Source: GCA-2733415 sp965178635 (GTDB taxonomy: Bacteria > Bacteroidota > Bacteroidia > Flavobacteriales > Flavobacteriaceae). From it: a stretch of 64,000 nucleotides of DNA. The stretch covers positions 168,625 through 232,624 of the forward strand of contig CBCXVT010000003.1 of NCBI GenBank assembly GCA_965178635.1, written 5' to 3'. Under the pieces are notes generated by a model. The model made no database searches and was not told where the DNA came from. It worked only from the letters and a program-made list of their open reading frames with translations. The translations under genes and the position numbers were made by a program. This document shows, piece by piece, positions 47,339 through 57,266 of this stretch; position 1 is the first letter of the stretch; each line of letters starts with the position of its first letter.

Positions 47339-47980
47339 ATGAAATTAAATACATACATAGATCATACACTTTTAAAACCAACTGCTACTAAAGCTGATAT
47401 AATTAAACTGTGTGATGAAGCCAAAGCATACCAGTTTTTTTCGGTTTGTGTCAATTGCAGTTATGTAAAACTAGCAGTTAAACAATTAAAAGGGACCACT
47501 ATAAAAGTGTGTGCTGTTGTTGGGTTTCCGTTAGGAGCAATGAATACTAAAGCTAAAGTTTTTGAAGCCAAACAAGCCGTAAAAGATGGTGCAAGTGAAA
47601 TAGATATGGTTATAAATATTGGTGCTTTAAAATCTGAAGCTTATAAAAAAGTAAAAAAAGACATTAAGAAAGTAAAAAAAGTATTACCAAAACAGATACT
47701 AAAAGTCATACTTGAAACTTGTTTTTTAAATGATGAAGAGATTCGTATAGCTAGTAAATTAGCATTAGAAGCTGGTGCAGATTTTATTAAAACGTCAACA
47801 GGTTTTGGTACAGAAGGCGCAACATTACCACATATAAAATTGATGAAATCTGTTGCAAAAGACGACATAAAAATTAAAGCATCAGGAGGTATAAAAGACG
47901 CAAAAACAGCAGAGGCATACATAAAATTAGGTGTTAGTAGATTAGGAACATCTTCTGGAATAGCTATTGTAACTGGGTAA
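47339..47980 (+). CDS. deoC: Deoxyribose-phosphate aldolase
   Basis: A 213-residue class I aldolase that splits 2-deoxyribose 5-phosphate into glyceraldehyde 3-phosphate and acetaldehyde. The Schiff-base lysine lies in DFIKTSTGF near residue 145, the other catalytic lysine in IKASGGIKDA, and the N-terminus has YIDHTLLKPTAT. The gene precedes deoD and rpiB, which suggests a nucleoside catabolism unit. Confidence 0.95.
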   Translation: MKLNTYIDHTLLKPTATKADIIKLCDEAKAYQFFSVCVNCSYVKLAVKQLKGTTIKVCAVVGFPLGAMNTKAKVFEAKQAVKDGASEIDMVINIGALKSEAYKKVKKDIKKVKKVLPKQILKVILETCFLNDEEIRIASKLALEAGADFIKTSTGFGTEGATLPHIKLMKSVAKDDIKIKASGGIKDAKTAEAYIKLGVSRLGTSSGIAIVTG

Positions 47981-48017
47981 GTTTCTGAAAATAATTACTA
48001 ATAAGAAAACTAAAACT

Positions 48018-48716
48018 ATGAGTATACATATAGGCGCTAAAAAAGGAGATATAGCCGAAACCATTTTATTACCAGGTGATCCGTTACGGGCAAAATGGAT
48101 TGCAGAAACATTCTTTGAAAACCCAGTTTGTTTTAATGAAATTAGAGGTATGTTGGGATATACAGGAACTTATAATGGTAAAAAAATATCTGTAATGGGA
48201 ACTGGTATGGGTGTACCAAGTATTTCAATTTATACACAAGAATTAATCACGCAATTTGGTGTAAAAAACTTAATACGTGTTGGGAGCGCCGGTTCTTACC
48301 AACCTGAAATAAAAGTAAGAGATATTGTATTAGCCATGTCATCCTCATCAACTTCTGGAATTAATGAACTGCGTTTTGGAGGCGCCGATTATGCACCAAC
48401 TGCAAGTTTTGAATTGTTTAGAAAAGCATTACGTATTTCAGAAACTAAAAAGATTGATGTTAAAGCTGGGAACATTTTAACTAGTGATGAATTTTATGAA
48501 GATGATATAAAATCTTACGAAAAATGGTCAAAATTTGGAGTGCTTTGTGTTGAAATGGAAACCGCTGGTTTATATACAATTGCCGCCATGCATAACGTTA
48601 ATGCCTTATCTATATTAACTATATCAGATTCTTTAGTGACTAAGGAAACTACCACAAGTAAAGAACGTGAAAGTACGTTTGGTGAAATGATTGAAATTGC
48701 ATTAGAATTAGCGTAA
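48018..48716 (+). CDS. deoD: Purine-nucleoside phosphorylase DeoD type
   Basis: A 232-residue hexameric-type phosphorylase that splits purine (deoxy)nucleosides with phosphate. The phosphate loop LPGDPLRAK near residue 20, GMGVPSISIYTQEL and the ribose-binding VEMETAGLY are present. It lies 37 bases after deoC and 65 before rpiB. Confidence 0.95.
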   Translation: MSIHIGAKKGDIAETILLPGDPLRAKWIAETFFENPVCFNEIRGMLGYTGTYNGKKISVMGTGMGVPSISIYTQELITQFGVKNLIRVGSAGSYQPEIKVRDIVLAMSSSSTSGINELRFGGADYAPTASFELFRKALRISETKKIDVKAGNILTSDEFYEDDIKSYEKWSKFGVLCVEMETAGLYTIAAMHNVNALSILTISDSLVTKETTTSKERESTFGEMIEIALELA

Positions 48717-48748
48717 GGCTATTTCTCTTTAATTTCAACTAAATAACG

Positions 48749-48756
48749 TATTTTTG
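48749..48756 (+). promoter_or_regulatory. Candidate -7 element of rpiB
   Basis: TATTTTTG fits TAnnTTTG, 25 bases before the rpiB ATG. Confidence 0.35.
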
Positions 48757-48781
48757 CTGCACACAACTAAAAAGAATACTT

Positions 48782-49210
48782 ATGAAAATTGCTATTGGAA
48801 ATGACCATGCAGGAACTGTTTATAAATTTGAAATTATCAAATTATTAGAAGCTAGAGGAATTACCGTAACTAACTACGGCACAAATGAAAATGCGAGTGT
48901 AGATTATCCTGATTTTGTACATCCTGTTGCGAAAGATGTAGATGCTAAAAAAGTTGACTTCGGAATTTTAGTGTGTGGTAGTGGTAACGGTGTGTCAATG
49001 ACTGCAAATAAATACAGTAACGTTCGTGCAGGTTTGTGTTGGACAAAAGAAATTACGGAGTTAACACGTTTACATAATGATGCTAATATTTTAAGTATTC
49101 CAGCACGTTACACATCAATTCCACAAGCATTGGGAATGGTAGAAACATTTTTAGATACTGAATTTGAAGGCGGAAGACACCAAAATAGAGTTGATAAAAT
49201 TGCTAAATAA
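48782..49210 (+). CDS. rpiB: Ribose-5-phosphate isomerase B
   Basis: A 142-residue isomerase of ribose 5-phosphate and ribulose 5-phosphate. Motifs: GNDHAGTVYK near residue 7, the catalytic cysteine in CGSGNGVSMTANK near residue 65, and the RHQNRVDKI tail. It lies next to deoC and deoD and may have its own promoter. A terminator follows. Confidence 0.95.
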   Translation: MKIAIGNDHAGTVYKFEIIKLLEARGITVTNYGTNENASVDYPDFVHPVAKDVDAKKVDFGILVCGSGNGVSMTANKYSNVRAGLCWTKEITELTRLHNDANILSIPARYTSIPQALGMVETFLDTEFEGGRHQNRVDKIAK

Positions 49211-49240
49211 TAGTAAGTACAAAGCATAAAAAAGAATACT

Positions 49241-49267
49241 AAATCCGAGTTTTTACTCGGATTTTTT
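49241..49267 (+). terminator. Rho-independent terminator after rpiB
   Basis: A 9-bp stem (AAATCCGAG with CTCGGATTT), a six-base loop and a T run, 10 bases before the next start. Confidence 0.85.
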
Positions 49268-49277
49268 AATAGAAAAG

Positions 49278-50597
49278 ATGTTGATGAAAAAGATGATACA
49301 GATTCTGTTTGTTATTTTGAGTAGTAGTTTACTAACTGCACAAGATGCTCAAACTAGAAAATTAGATGCCTTATTTGATAAAATTGTTACTTTAGATAAA
49401 GCTATGGGAAGTGTATCGGTTTTTAAAAATGGCGCTGAAATTTACCAACGCTCTTTTGGTTATGCTGATCTTGAAAATAAAGTTTTGGCCACCGAAAGCA
49501 CCAAATATAAATTAGGTTCTATTTCTAAAATGTATACGGCAACTCTTATTTTAAAGTTGGTAGAAGATGGTAAATTAAAATTAAACACGAAGTTAAACAC
49601 ATTCTTTCCTGAAACTCCTAACGCACACCAAATCAATATAAAAAACTTATTAAATCATTCTAGCGGGTTATTTAATTACACCAAGACTAAAGAGTTTTAT
49701 GATTGGGCAATAGTTGGGCATACACAAGAAGAGTTTCTTCAAAAAATTATAGAAAACGGAATTGTTTTTCAGCCAAATGAAAAACACAAGTACTCCAACA
49801 CCAACTTTGTGTTATTGGCATTCATTGCAGAGAAACTCCACAACAAACCCTTTAAACAGATTTTAAAATCAGAAATTTTAGAGCCCTTAAATTTAAAGGA
49901 TACACAAACTGGAGGAGAAATAAACATTTCAAATAACGAATCGTATTCTTATAAAAAGAGTGATAAGTGGGAAGCGTATCCAACATGGTTTATGGATAAT
50001 GCAATTGGAGCAGGATCTTTAATTGCAACACCAAGTGATGTGAATCGGTTTACAAATGCGTTATTCAGCTATAAACTCCTAAAAAAGAAAACGGTTGATA
50101 AGATGTTAAAACTGACAAAAAATTATGGTTTAGGTATTTTTAAGTACAAGTTCATAAGCAAGGAATTTTATGGTCATTCTGGACGAATGGAAAAATTTCG
50201 CTCATTAACTCAATATCAAATAGATGATCAGTTTTCATTTACATTATGTGTTAATGCAAATACACTAGATTTTGATGATATTGTAAGAGCTATATCAGCG
50301 ATAAATTATAATAGTAATTACAACATACCACAATTACAAGTTGTTCAATTAAAAAACACTGAGGCAATTGAAGGCGTATATTCTGGAGAGGGTTATAACT
50401 ATAAAATTACAGTATTCAGAAAAGGTGACAGTTTAATGGTACAACGTACTGGTCAGAATCCTATAAAAACAGAGGCTAAGTCTGATACTGAGTTTAAAAT
50501 AGAACGATTAGATGCTAATTTTAAATTCGCGCCAAAAGATAACAAATTAGAATATGTACAATATGGAAAAGGGTATATATTGTATAAAGAAGATTAA
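49278..50597 (+). CDS. Serine hydrolase of the class C beta-lactamase / penicillin-binding protein family
   Basis: A 439-residue exported enzyme with a signal peptide (about 1-20). Motifs: SISK (SxxK) near residue 80, YSN near residue 172 and GHSG near residue 300 as the third. The C-terminal 110 residues form a beta-rich domain. It is likely a D-aminopeptidase or esterase-type protein; the substrate is unknown. Starts at 49278 or 49284 are both possible. Confidence 0.88.
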   Translation: MLMKKMIQILFVILSSSLLTAQDAQTRKLDALFDKIVTLDKAMGSVSVFKNGAEIYQRSFGYADLENKVLATESTKYKLGSISKMYTATLILKLVEDGKLKLNTKLNTFFPETPNAHQINIKNLLNHSSGLFNYTKTKEFYDWAIVGHTQEEFLQKIIENGIVFQPNEKHKYSNTNFVLLAFIAEKLHNKPFKQILKSEILEPLNLKDTQTGGEINISNNESYSYKKSDKWEAYPTWFMDNAIGAGSLIATPSDVNRFTNALFSYKLLKKKTVDKMLKLTKNYGLGIFKYKFISKEFYGHSGRMEKFRSLTQYQIDDQFSFTLCVNANTLDFDDIVRAISAINYNSNYNIPQLQVVQLKNTEAIEGVYSGEGYNYKITVFRKGDSLMVQRTGQNPIKTEAKSDTEFKIERLDANFKFAPKDNKLEYVQYGKGYILYKED

Positions 50598-50604
50598 TTA
50601 AAAC

Positions 50605-51304
50605 CTAAAACGTTTGATGTACACTTACTTGTAGCTGATTTTTATTCCAGTTATTAGTTGATTGTCTCATGGCACCTAATTGAACTTTCAAGTTCTTTTT
50701 TATAACATATCCGATAGCGGTATAAAATCTATTTCTATCAAATGTTTCTACACGGTTTTCCGTTTCCAATATCGCGTTGCCCATTTATAAATAATTCATT
50801 GTATAATGAAAGATAAATGGTTTTTTCAACGAGTTCTTTTTTGTTTAAAGGAACCGTTAAAAATAAGTTATAACGATAACGAGTTCTAAAATCTTGATTT
50901 TCTACAAAACGCTGCTCATATCTAAAACGGTGTTTGGCAAAAAAACGTCCACCTAATTTATGAGGTAAAAGTAATTCTTGGTAGATTCTACTTTCAGTAG
51001 AAGTATCATCTCCATCACCAAACTCCCCTGAAGTAATATGACCATAACCAAGAGTAAATTTAAAATTAAAACTTTTAGGCTTATAAGTAATTCCTCCACG
51101 TAATAATAGCTGTTCTAAGTCGCCACCTATATTCCAATTTCGGTATTGAATATCTCCTTGTATTCCCCAAGGGCCTTCTTTAAAAGCGGTATTAAAAAAA
51201 TACATATACCAAGCACCTAGTTTATCATTATCTATTTGAGCGTTGGTATTTATAGGGGCTAAAAAAAGGACTCCAAACGTAATAATAAAAGTAAATTTTT
51301 TCAT
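50605..51304 (-). pseudogene. DUF2490 outer-membrane protein interrupted by one frameshift
   Basis: Restored by removing one base in the A4 run at 50756-50759 (plus strand T), this is a 232-residue protein with a signal peptide (about 1-22) and a DUF2490-type beta barrel, with WYMYFFNTAF, LLLRGGITYKP, RFRYEQRF and RTRYRYNLF blocks. Past the break, the frame reads VETFDRNRFYTAIGY and ends HQTF. The unrestored frame stops at 50738. Probably a sequence error rather than decay, since the rest is intact. Confidence 0.8.
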
Positions 51305-51361
51305 GTCAAAAATAATGTATGATGGTAAACTCTAAATATTAGTTTTTAATTAAACGAAGGT

Positions 51362-53395
51362 TTAAATCGCTTTTATCTCTTCTATCATTATTTCATGACT
51401 ATCTTGTTTAACACCCTCAATAAAAGTATTGATAGCTTCTGTGCGTTCTTGTCCGTTTTTTAATAAAACACCTAAAGTAATCACTGCAGCAATTCGTGTT
51501 CCTATCTTTTTAGCAGGTGTTTCAAACAAAGGTTCTAAATCTTTGTAAGACACGTCTTCAGCGTATTTTAGAATTTTTGCTTTAGCAGCATCCAATTTAG
51601 GTCCTGATAAATTAGCATACTTCTTACCAATTTTCTTGATTTCATTAATAGGATTCTTTTGTGCTTGTTGTTGCTGAGGTTTTCTTTCAGTACCTGTAGC
51701 TTCTTTTTGTTTACTTGAAGTAGCAGGTTTCCAAGAATCTTTTAAGCCAACAGTTTTATTAAACACTAAATTTTTAGAAGTACTTTCTGTGTCGACATTA
51801 AAATACCCTAAACGTTGAAACTGAAAACGATCACCAATTTGAGCTTGTTTTAAATACGGTTCAACAAAAGCTTCTTTTATAATTTGTAATGAATTAGGGT
51901 TTACAAACGTCATAAAATCAGTATCAGAATGGCTATCAGGAGCTTCATCTAAAAACAACCTGTCATAAGCGCGAACTTCAGCTTTTACAGCATGTTGAAT
52001 AGATACCCAGTGTAAAGTTCCTTTAACTCTTCGAGTGCTCGCTTCTGTACCACTTCCTGATCTAGAATCGGCATCATGGGTACAGTGTATTTCAGTAATG
52101 ACACCATTAGCATCTTTAATAACTGACTCTCCTTTTATAATATAAGCATTCTTTAAACGCACTTCTTTTCCTAAAGTTAAACGGAAATATTTACTTCCCG
52201 CATCTTCTTTAAAATCCTCACGTTCAATATATAATTCCTTTGAAAATGGCAGGTCATGAGTTCCTGAATTCTCTTGTTCAGGGTTATTTTCAGAGCTTAA
52301 TATTTCAACTTTACCTTCAGGATAATCAGTAATAACTAATTTAACAGGGTCTAAAACCCCCATAACCCTTGTTGCTGTTTTGTTCAAATCTTCACGAATA
52401 CAGAATTCTAATAATGACACGTCAGTAACACTATCACGTTTTGAAATTCCAGAAACCTCACTAAATTTTCTAATAGCTGCTGCGGTATAACCACGGCGGC
52501 GTAAACCTGAAATAGTTGGCATTCTAGGATCATCCCATCCATTAACGATTTTATCTTCAACCAAACGCAATAATTTACGTTTACTCATAATAGTATAACT
52601 CAAGTTTCTACGTGCAAATTCACGTTGTTTCGGACGTATGTTTGAAGTATCGTAAACTTGATCTAAAAACCAATCGTATAACTCACGATGAGGTTTAAAC
52701 TCTAAAGTACAGAATGAGTGAGAAATGTTTTCTAAGTAATCAGATTCTCCATGAGTCCAATCATACATAGGGTAAATACACCAATCGCTTCCTGTTCTAT
52801 GATGATTTTTTTTAAGAATACGGTACATGATAGGATCACGCATTAACATGTTGTCTGATGTCATATCAATTTTTGCACGTAACACATAAGTCCCTTCGTC
52901 AAACTCACCATTTTTCATTTGCTCAAACAAATTTAAATTGTCTTCAACAGAGGTGTTTCTAAACGGACTTTCAACTCCAGGTTCAGCATGTGTTCCTTTT
53001 TGTTGTGCCATATCTTCTGCAGATAAACCATCAACGTAAGCCACTCCTTTTTTAATTAAAAGAACAGCCCAATCGTATAATTGTTGAAAATAATCAGATG
53101 AGTAACATTCATTAGACCATTGAAACCCTAACCAAGCCACATCTTTTTTAATGGCATCAACATATTCTTGCTCTTCTTTCGCAGGATTGGTATCATCAAA
53201 ACGTAGGTTTACTGGTGCGTTGTAACGCTGACCTAAACCAAAGTTTAAACAAATTGCCGCTGCATGACCAATATGTAAATAACCATTAGGTTCTGGAGGA
53301 AAACGAAAATGCAAACGGTCTTTAGACAACCCATTACTTAAATCATCTTCTATAATTTGCTCAATAAAATTGAGTGATTTTGTTTCTTCTGACAT
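51362..53395 (-). CDS. glnS: Glutaminyl-tRNA synthetase with C-terminal extension
   Basis: A 677-residue class I synthetase that charges tRNA-Gln directly. HIGH motif PEPNGYLHIGH near residue 32; KMSKS motif MSKRKL near residue 270. The anticodon-binding beta barrels follow (about 340-555). About 110 residues (roughly 565-677) extend beyond the E. coli length, with a Gln/Lys-rich linker, then a helical module possibly like the YqeY tail found in some GlnRS. It lies divergent to the small gene at 53633. Confidence 0.94.
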   Translation of the reverse strand: MSEETKSLNFIEQIIEDDLSNGLSKDRLHFRFPPEPNGYLHIGHAAAICLNFGLGQRYNAPVNLRFDDTNPAKEEQEYVDAIKKDVAWLGFQWSNECYSSDYFQQLYDWAVLLIKKGVAYVDGLSAEDMAQQKGTHAEPGVESPFRNTSVEDNLNLFEQMKNGEFDEGTYVLRAKIDMTSDNMLMRDPIMYRILKKNHHRTGSDWCIYPMYDWTHGESDYLENISHSFCTLEFKPHRELYDWFLDQVYDTSNIRPKQREFARRNLSYTIMSKRKLLRLVEDKIVNGWDDPRMPTISGLRRRGYTAAAIRKFSEVSGISKRDSVTDVSLLEFCIREDLNKTATRVMGVLDPVKLVITDYPEGKVEILSSENNPEQENSGTHDLPFSKELYIEREDFKEDAGSKYFRLTLGKEVRLKNAYIIKGESVIKDANGVITEIHCTHDADSRSGSGTEASTRRVKGTLHWVSIQHAVKAEVRAYDRLFLDEAPDSHSDTDFMTFVNPNSLQIIKEAFVEPYLKQAQIGDRFQFQRLGYFNVDTESTSKNLVFNKTVGLKDSWKPATSSKQKEATGTERKPQQQQAQKNPINEIKKIGKKYANLSGPKLDAAKAKILKYAEDVSYKDLEPLFETPAKKIGTRIAAVITLGVLLKNGQERTEAINTFIEGVKQDSHEIMIEEIKAI

Positions 53396-53632
53396 GCTTC
53401 AAAATTTGAACCACAAAATTACTGAAAATGCTTTAGATATTAAGCTTAAGTATTTGTAGATTTTTTTAATCTTAATGTGTTGATTATTAGTAAAATAATT
53501 TGTATTTTAGTCAGCTCATATAAATTCTTACGTCTAAGATTATATAATAACCCTTTAAAATTTACTTTGAAATGCATCTTGATATTTAGAGCATTCATTT
53601 TTAAATTTTAACTAATTATTAAATTAACACGT

Positions 53633-53866
53633 ATGAAACAGAAAATTAGAACAGTATTTAGTAAAATAAAAACTCCAAATACATGGGGAAGAGAAGATTA
53701 TCAAGGAGAATCGGTTTTGAATATTAAAAATAAACGATTTGATAAATTCAGACCAGATGAAATGAAAAAAATGGGCTTTGTACAACGCATCATGACCAAG
53801 TATGTTACTGGGTTTGCTAATAAAGAAAATAGACATCATTCTTGGAAAGACTTTTCTAATACCTAA
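53633..53866 (+). CDS. Small basic protein of unknown function
   Basis: A 77-residue Lys/Arg-rich protein without signal or membrane segment. It has its own ATG at 53633, but there is no recognised family. It stands alone between glnS and the transglycosylase gene. A 13-bp imperfect hairpin lies downstream (53888-53919). Confidence 0.55.
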   Translation: MKQKIRTVFSKIKTPNTWGREDYQGESVLNIKNKRFDKFRPDEMKKMGFVQRIMTKYVTGFANKENRHHSWKDFSNT

Positions 53867-53887
53867 AATCTTTATAGAGTTAGTTTT

Positions 53888-53919
53888 TTACACATGCAAA
53901 CTATGCTTTGTATGTGTAA
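53888..53919. other. Imperfect 13-bp inverted repeat in intergenic DNA
   Basis: TTACACATGCAAA paired with TTTGTATGTGTAA (one G-T pair) and a six-base loop. No T run on either side, so not a classical terminator; a protein site or RNA hairpin is possible. Confidence 0.4.
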
Positions 53920-54092
53920 TTAATAATGCATATAATTCAAATACAATAAGTTACGGTTTTACAACATTACGTAGCGATGAATGACATCAAATCATATCTT
54001 AGCAAGAAAGCTAAATACGAGAGTTAATTAAGAATTAGAATTCTTAAGGTTAAAAAGAAAATACTATTTTAGCGTTAACTCCGTTAACTACT

Positions 54093-55715
54093 ATGATGAT
54101 GAATTATTTAAAAATAGCGTTATTGTTACTTACAACAATAACTTTTGCACAGGAAAAAATATCGGACTCTACTTCTTTACCAACCAAAACTGTAGATACA
54201 CTTACTACAGAAACTGTAAGTTTAGATAAAGTTGTAGATACTTTAAATATAGGAAATAATCATGATTTAACTATAGTGTCAGATTCAATTGTTAAAGATT
54301 CACTACCATTAATTTTAGAGAAATTAAAAGCGAGTATCAAAGGACATTCTGAGTTTCAATACGCCAAATCTATAGATAGTTTATGGTTAAAAGAATTGTA
54401 TAATAATGACTTGTATGATTCTATTAATCATATTAGAAAAAATGTAAAAGCAGATACTATTTATTATCCAGAATTACCAAAAGATACTTTAATAGCGCGT
54501 TTGAATAGGTTAAATGACCGCACACCTTTTCATATAGAATACAATCCGATTTTAGAAAGTGTCATCAAACGATTTTTAAAAAACAGAAAAAATTCATTAG
54601 AACGTTTAATGGGTTTAAGTGAGTATTATTTTCCTCATTTTGAAAAAGAATTAGACGCACATAATATGCCGCTAGAAATTAAATATTTGGCAATTGTTGA
54701 GTCAGCTTTAAATCCAAGAGCAAAATCTAGAGTTGGCGCAACAGGTCTGTGGCAGTTTATGTATGCTACAGGTAAAGAACATGGTTTAGATGTCAGTTCT
54801 TATGTTGATGAGCGTAGCGATTTGGATAAATCAACAAAAGCGGCTTGTGAATATTTAACTCGAGTATATAAAATTTTTGGTGATTGGGATTTGGCTTTAG
54901 CGTCATATAACTCAGGGCCAGGAAATGTATCAAAAGCGATTAGACGTTCTGGAGGTAATAAGAATTATTGGAACATTCGATCATTTTTACCTAGAGAAAC
55001 AGCTGGTTATGTGCCAATTTTTCAAGCAACTATGTATGTGTTTGAATATGCAAAAGAACATAACTTAAGAGCAGAAATTCCTGAACATCATTATTTTGAA
55101 GTTGATACCATTAGAGTTAAAAAGAAATTAGCACTAAAACATGTATCAGAGTTACTAGATATTAAAATGGAGGATCTTCAATTTATGAATCCGTCATATA
55201 AAATGGATATTATACCGGTTGTTGAAGGAGAAGATTATTTATTACGTTTACCAAAAACTCATATTGGTAAATTTATCACTCATGAAAATGATATTTATGC
55301 TTATGCCGATTTAGAGTTTAATAAACGTGAAAAGCCATTACCTGAGTTAACAAAAACATCAAATAGAATCAGATATAGAGTACGCTCTGGAGATTTCTTA
55401 GGGAAAATAGCTAAAAGATATGGTGTAAAAGTAAGTTCTATAAAACGTTGGAATGGTTTGCGTTCTAATAGTTTAAAAATTGGACAACGTTTAATTATTT
55501 ACCCAAGATACCCAGATAAAGTTGTAGCAAAAAAATCAATTAAACCTGGTGTAAAGATGACTACTAAAGGCACTTACAAAGTAAAGTCTGGAGATACTCT
55601 ATATGGTATTGCTAAAAAATACGCTGGTGTTTCAGCTGCAAATATTGAAGCACATAATAACTTGTCAGGGTCAAGTTTAAAGCCTGGAATGGTATTAAAA
55701 ATACCAAAAAGTTAA
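54093..55715 (+). CDS. LysM-containing lytic transglycosylase (MltD-like)
   Basis: A 540-residue exported peptidoglycan enzyme with a signal peptide (about 1-20), a Ser/Thr/Asp-rich linker, an SLT domain (about 180-320) with catalytic Glu in AIVESALNP and the GATGLWQFM motif, and two C-terminal LysM domains (about 430-475 and 495-540). The order fits MltD. It is followed by a DUF4837 lipoprotein gene. Confidence 0.93.
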   Translation: MMMNYLKIALLLLTTITFAQEKISDSTSLPTKTVDTLTTETVSLDKVVDTLNIGNNHDLTIVSDSIVKDSLPLILEKLKASIKGHSEFQYAKSIDSLWLKELYNNDLYDSINHIRKNVKADTIYYPELPKDTLIARLNRLNDRTPFHIEYNPILESVIKRFLKNRKNSLERLMGLSEYYFPHFEKELDAHNMPLEIKYLAIVESALNPRAKSRVGATGLWQFMYATGKEHGLDVSSYVDERSDLDKSTKAACEYLTRVYKIFGDWDLALASYNSGPGNVSKAIRRSGGNKNYWNIRSFLPRETAGYVPIFQATMYVFEYAKEHNLRAEIPEHHYFEVDTIRVKKKLALKHVSELLDIKMEDLQFMNPSYKMDIIPVVEGEDYLLRLPKTHIGKFITHENDIYAYADLEFNKREKPLPELTKTSNRIRYRVRSGDFLGKIAKRYGVKVSSIKRWNGLRSNSLKIGQRLIIYPRYPDKVVAKKSIKPGVKMTTKGTYKVKSGDTLYGIAKKYAGVSAANIEAHNNLSGSSLKPGMVLKIPKS

Positions 55716-55769
55716 CTTAGGCATTACATTTGATAGTCTTTTCACACCAAACCATATTAAAAAAATAAC

Positions 55770-56750
55770 ATGTTTAAATATAACTTAGTTGCAGTAGTCG
55801 TTTTATTATTTTGTATTTCTTGTACAGAAAAATCTAACAAGGAAGAACGGTATTTGTCGCCATCTGGAGGGACTTTAAATAATTTGACAATAGTGTCTGA
55901 TGATGCGTTATGGAATGGTGAAATTGGAGATGTTGTAAGAGAAATTTTTGCAGCACCAGTACTTGGTATGCCTCAAGACGAACCATCTTATACATTGAAG
56001 CACATGAAAACAAGAGCGTTTCATGAGTTTGTAAAAAAGAGCAGAACCTTTGTTGAACTAAAACAGGGTAAATCAAAAGGAATTAAATTTGTAAAGGATG
56101 TGTATGCTTCACCTCAACTAGGAATTATAATCAGCGGTGAAACTAACGAAGAACTTATTGCAGTTTTAAAAGAGAATGCCACTAAAATGTCAACTAAAAT
56201 TAAAGCTGTTGAGATAGATTATAAGATGGCTGAAATTTCAAAAAACTTATTAGAAACGGAAGACATTTCATCAGTATTTGGAATAGATTTATCAGTATTG
56301 TTTAGTTATAGAGTTGCTAAAAAAACAGATGACTTTATGTGGTTGCGTAAAGACATTAAAACAGGTGATATGAATCTAATGATTTATGAACTGCCTTACG
56401 GAACTGTAAAAAGAGATAGTACTGCAATTACTAAAATTGTACAAATCAGAGATTCAATTGGTAAAGCTCATATTCCTGGACCAGTTAAGAATTCTTACAT
56501 GATTACAGAAAAATCATTCGCACCATATTTGGGCGCAACATTGATTAATGAAAATCAAACGCTTGAAACTCGTGGGATTTGGGATGTTAAAAATGATTAT
56601 ATGGCTGGGCCGTTTATCAACTATATTATTGATGATAAAAAGAATAACCGTCAACTGGTTTTAGAAGGCTTTACTTATGCACCACAAATAGCCAAACGTG
56701 ATTATATGTTTGAATTAGAAGCAATAATTAAATCTATTTCTATACACTAA
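55770..56750 (+). CDS. DUF4837 family lipoprotein
   Basis: A 326-residue protein with a signal and lipobox ISC (Cys18). The GEIGDVVREIFAAPVLGMPQDEP region near residue 50 is typical of DUF4837, a family that lies beside LysM transglycosylases in Flavobacteriia. Function unknown; an envelope or peptidoglycan role is suggested only by the neighbour. It converges on the minus-strand gene at 56753 with a two-base gap. Confidence 0.85.
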   Translation: MFKYNLVAVVVLLFCISCTEKSNKEERYLSPSGGTLNNLTIVSDDALWNGEIGDVVREIFAAPVLGMPQDEPSYTLKHMKTRAFHEFVKKSRTFVELKQGKSKGIKFVKDVYASPQLGIIISGETNEELIAVLKENATKMSTKIKAVEIDYKMAEISKNLLETEDISSVFGIDLSVLFSYRVAKKTDDFMWLRKDIKTGDMNLMIYELPYGTVKRDSTAITKIVQIRDSIGKAHIPGPVKNSYMITEKSFAPYLGATLINENQTLETRGIWDVKNDYMAGPFINYIIDDKKNNRQLVLEGFTYAPQIAKRDYMFELEAIIKSISIH

Positions 56751-56752
56751 TA

Positions 56753-57115
56753 TTAATGTGCTAACTCGGTATTATCATGATGTTTTAATAGATGCGTTAA
56801 ATTCATCATCATGTTTTTTTCCAAAGTATCATATTCACCATCACACATAAACAATAACTCAATTTCATATAATAAAATATCAATTTCATTATTATTGAAT
56901 TTATGTTCTTGTGTATAAGCTAGAATTTTTTGTAAACTTTGATAGTCGTTATCTTTCGATAATTCCCTTAAAATGTTTTCATAAATATCATTATTGATTT
57001 TAGAAAGAATCAAATCTTTCTCTTCATCATCAAAAAAATAATCAGCATGAGCGGAATATAATAGTGTGTAGGCTAAAAATTCATCATTGGTCCAATTGGT
57101 CATCAGCTGTTGCAT
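56753..57115 (-). CDS. TerB-like helical protein, unknown function
   Basis: A 120-residue acidic helical protein. LLYSAHADYFFDDEEKDLI and LLFMCDGEYDTLEKNMM resemble the two acidic repeat segments of TerB-like (tellurite resistance) proteins, but no ter genes are near. No signal or membrane segment. Confidence 0.6.
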   Translation of the reverse strand: MQQLMTNWTNDEFLAYTLLYSAHADYFFDDEEKDLILSKINNDIYENILRELSKDNDYQSLQKILAYTQEHKFNNNEIDILLYEIELLFMCDGEYDTLEKNMMMNLTHLLKHHDNTELAH

Positions 57116-57213
57116 AAGAGGCAGTCTTAAATGTTAAAAAAGAGTAATGGTAGGTAAAATTGGAGTTAAGAGCTAAGTTAATGATTTTAAATAAGTTAAA
57201 CAATAGTGTTAAT

Positions 57214-57245
57214 AAAAAACCTCAACTTTACAGTTGAGGTTTTTT
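57214..57245 (-). terminator. Rho-independent terminator of the AhpD-like gene
   Basis: A 14-bp perfect stem (AAAAAACCTCAACT with AGTTGAGGTTTTTT), a four-base loop, 21 bases after the AhpD-like stop on the minus strand. Confidence 0.92.
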
Positions 57246-57266
57246 AATATGATATAAAATTAAGCC

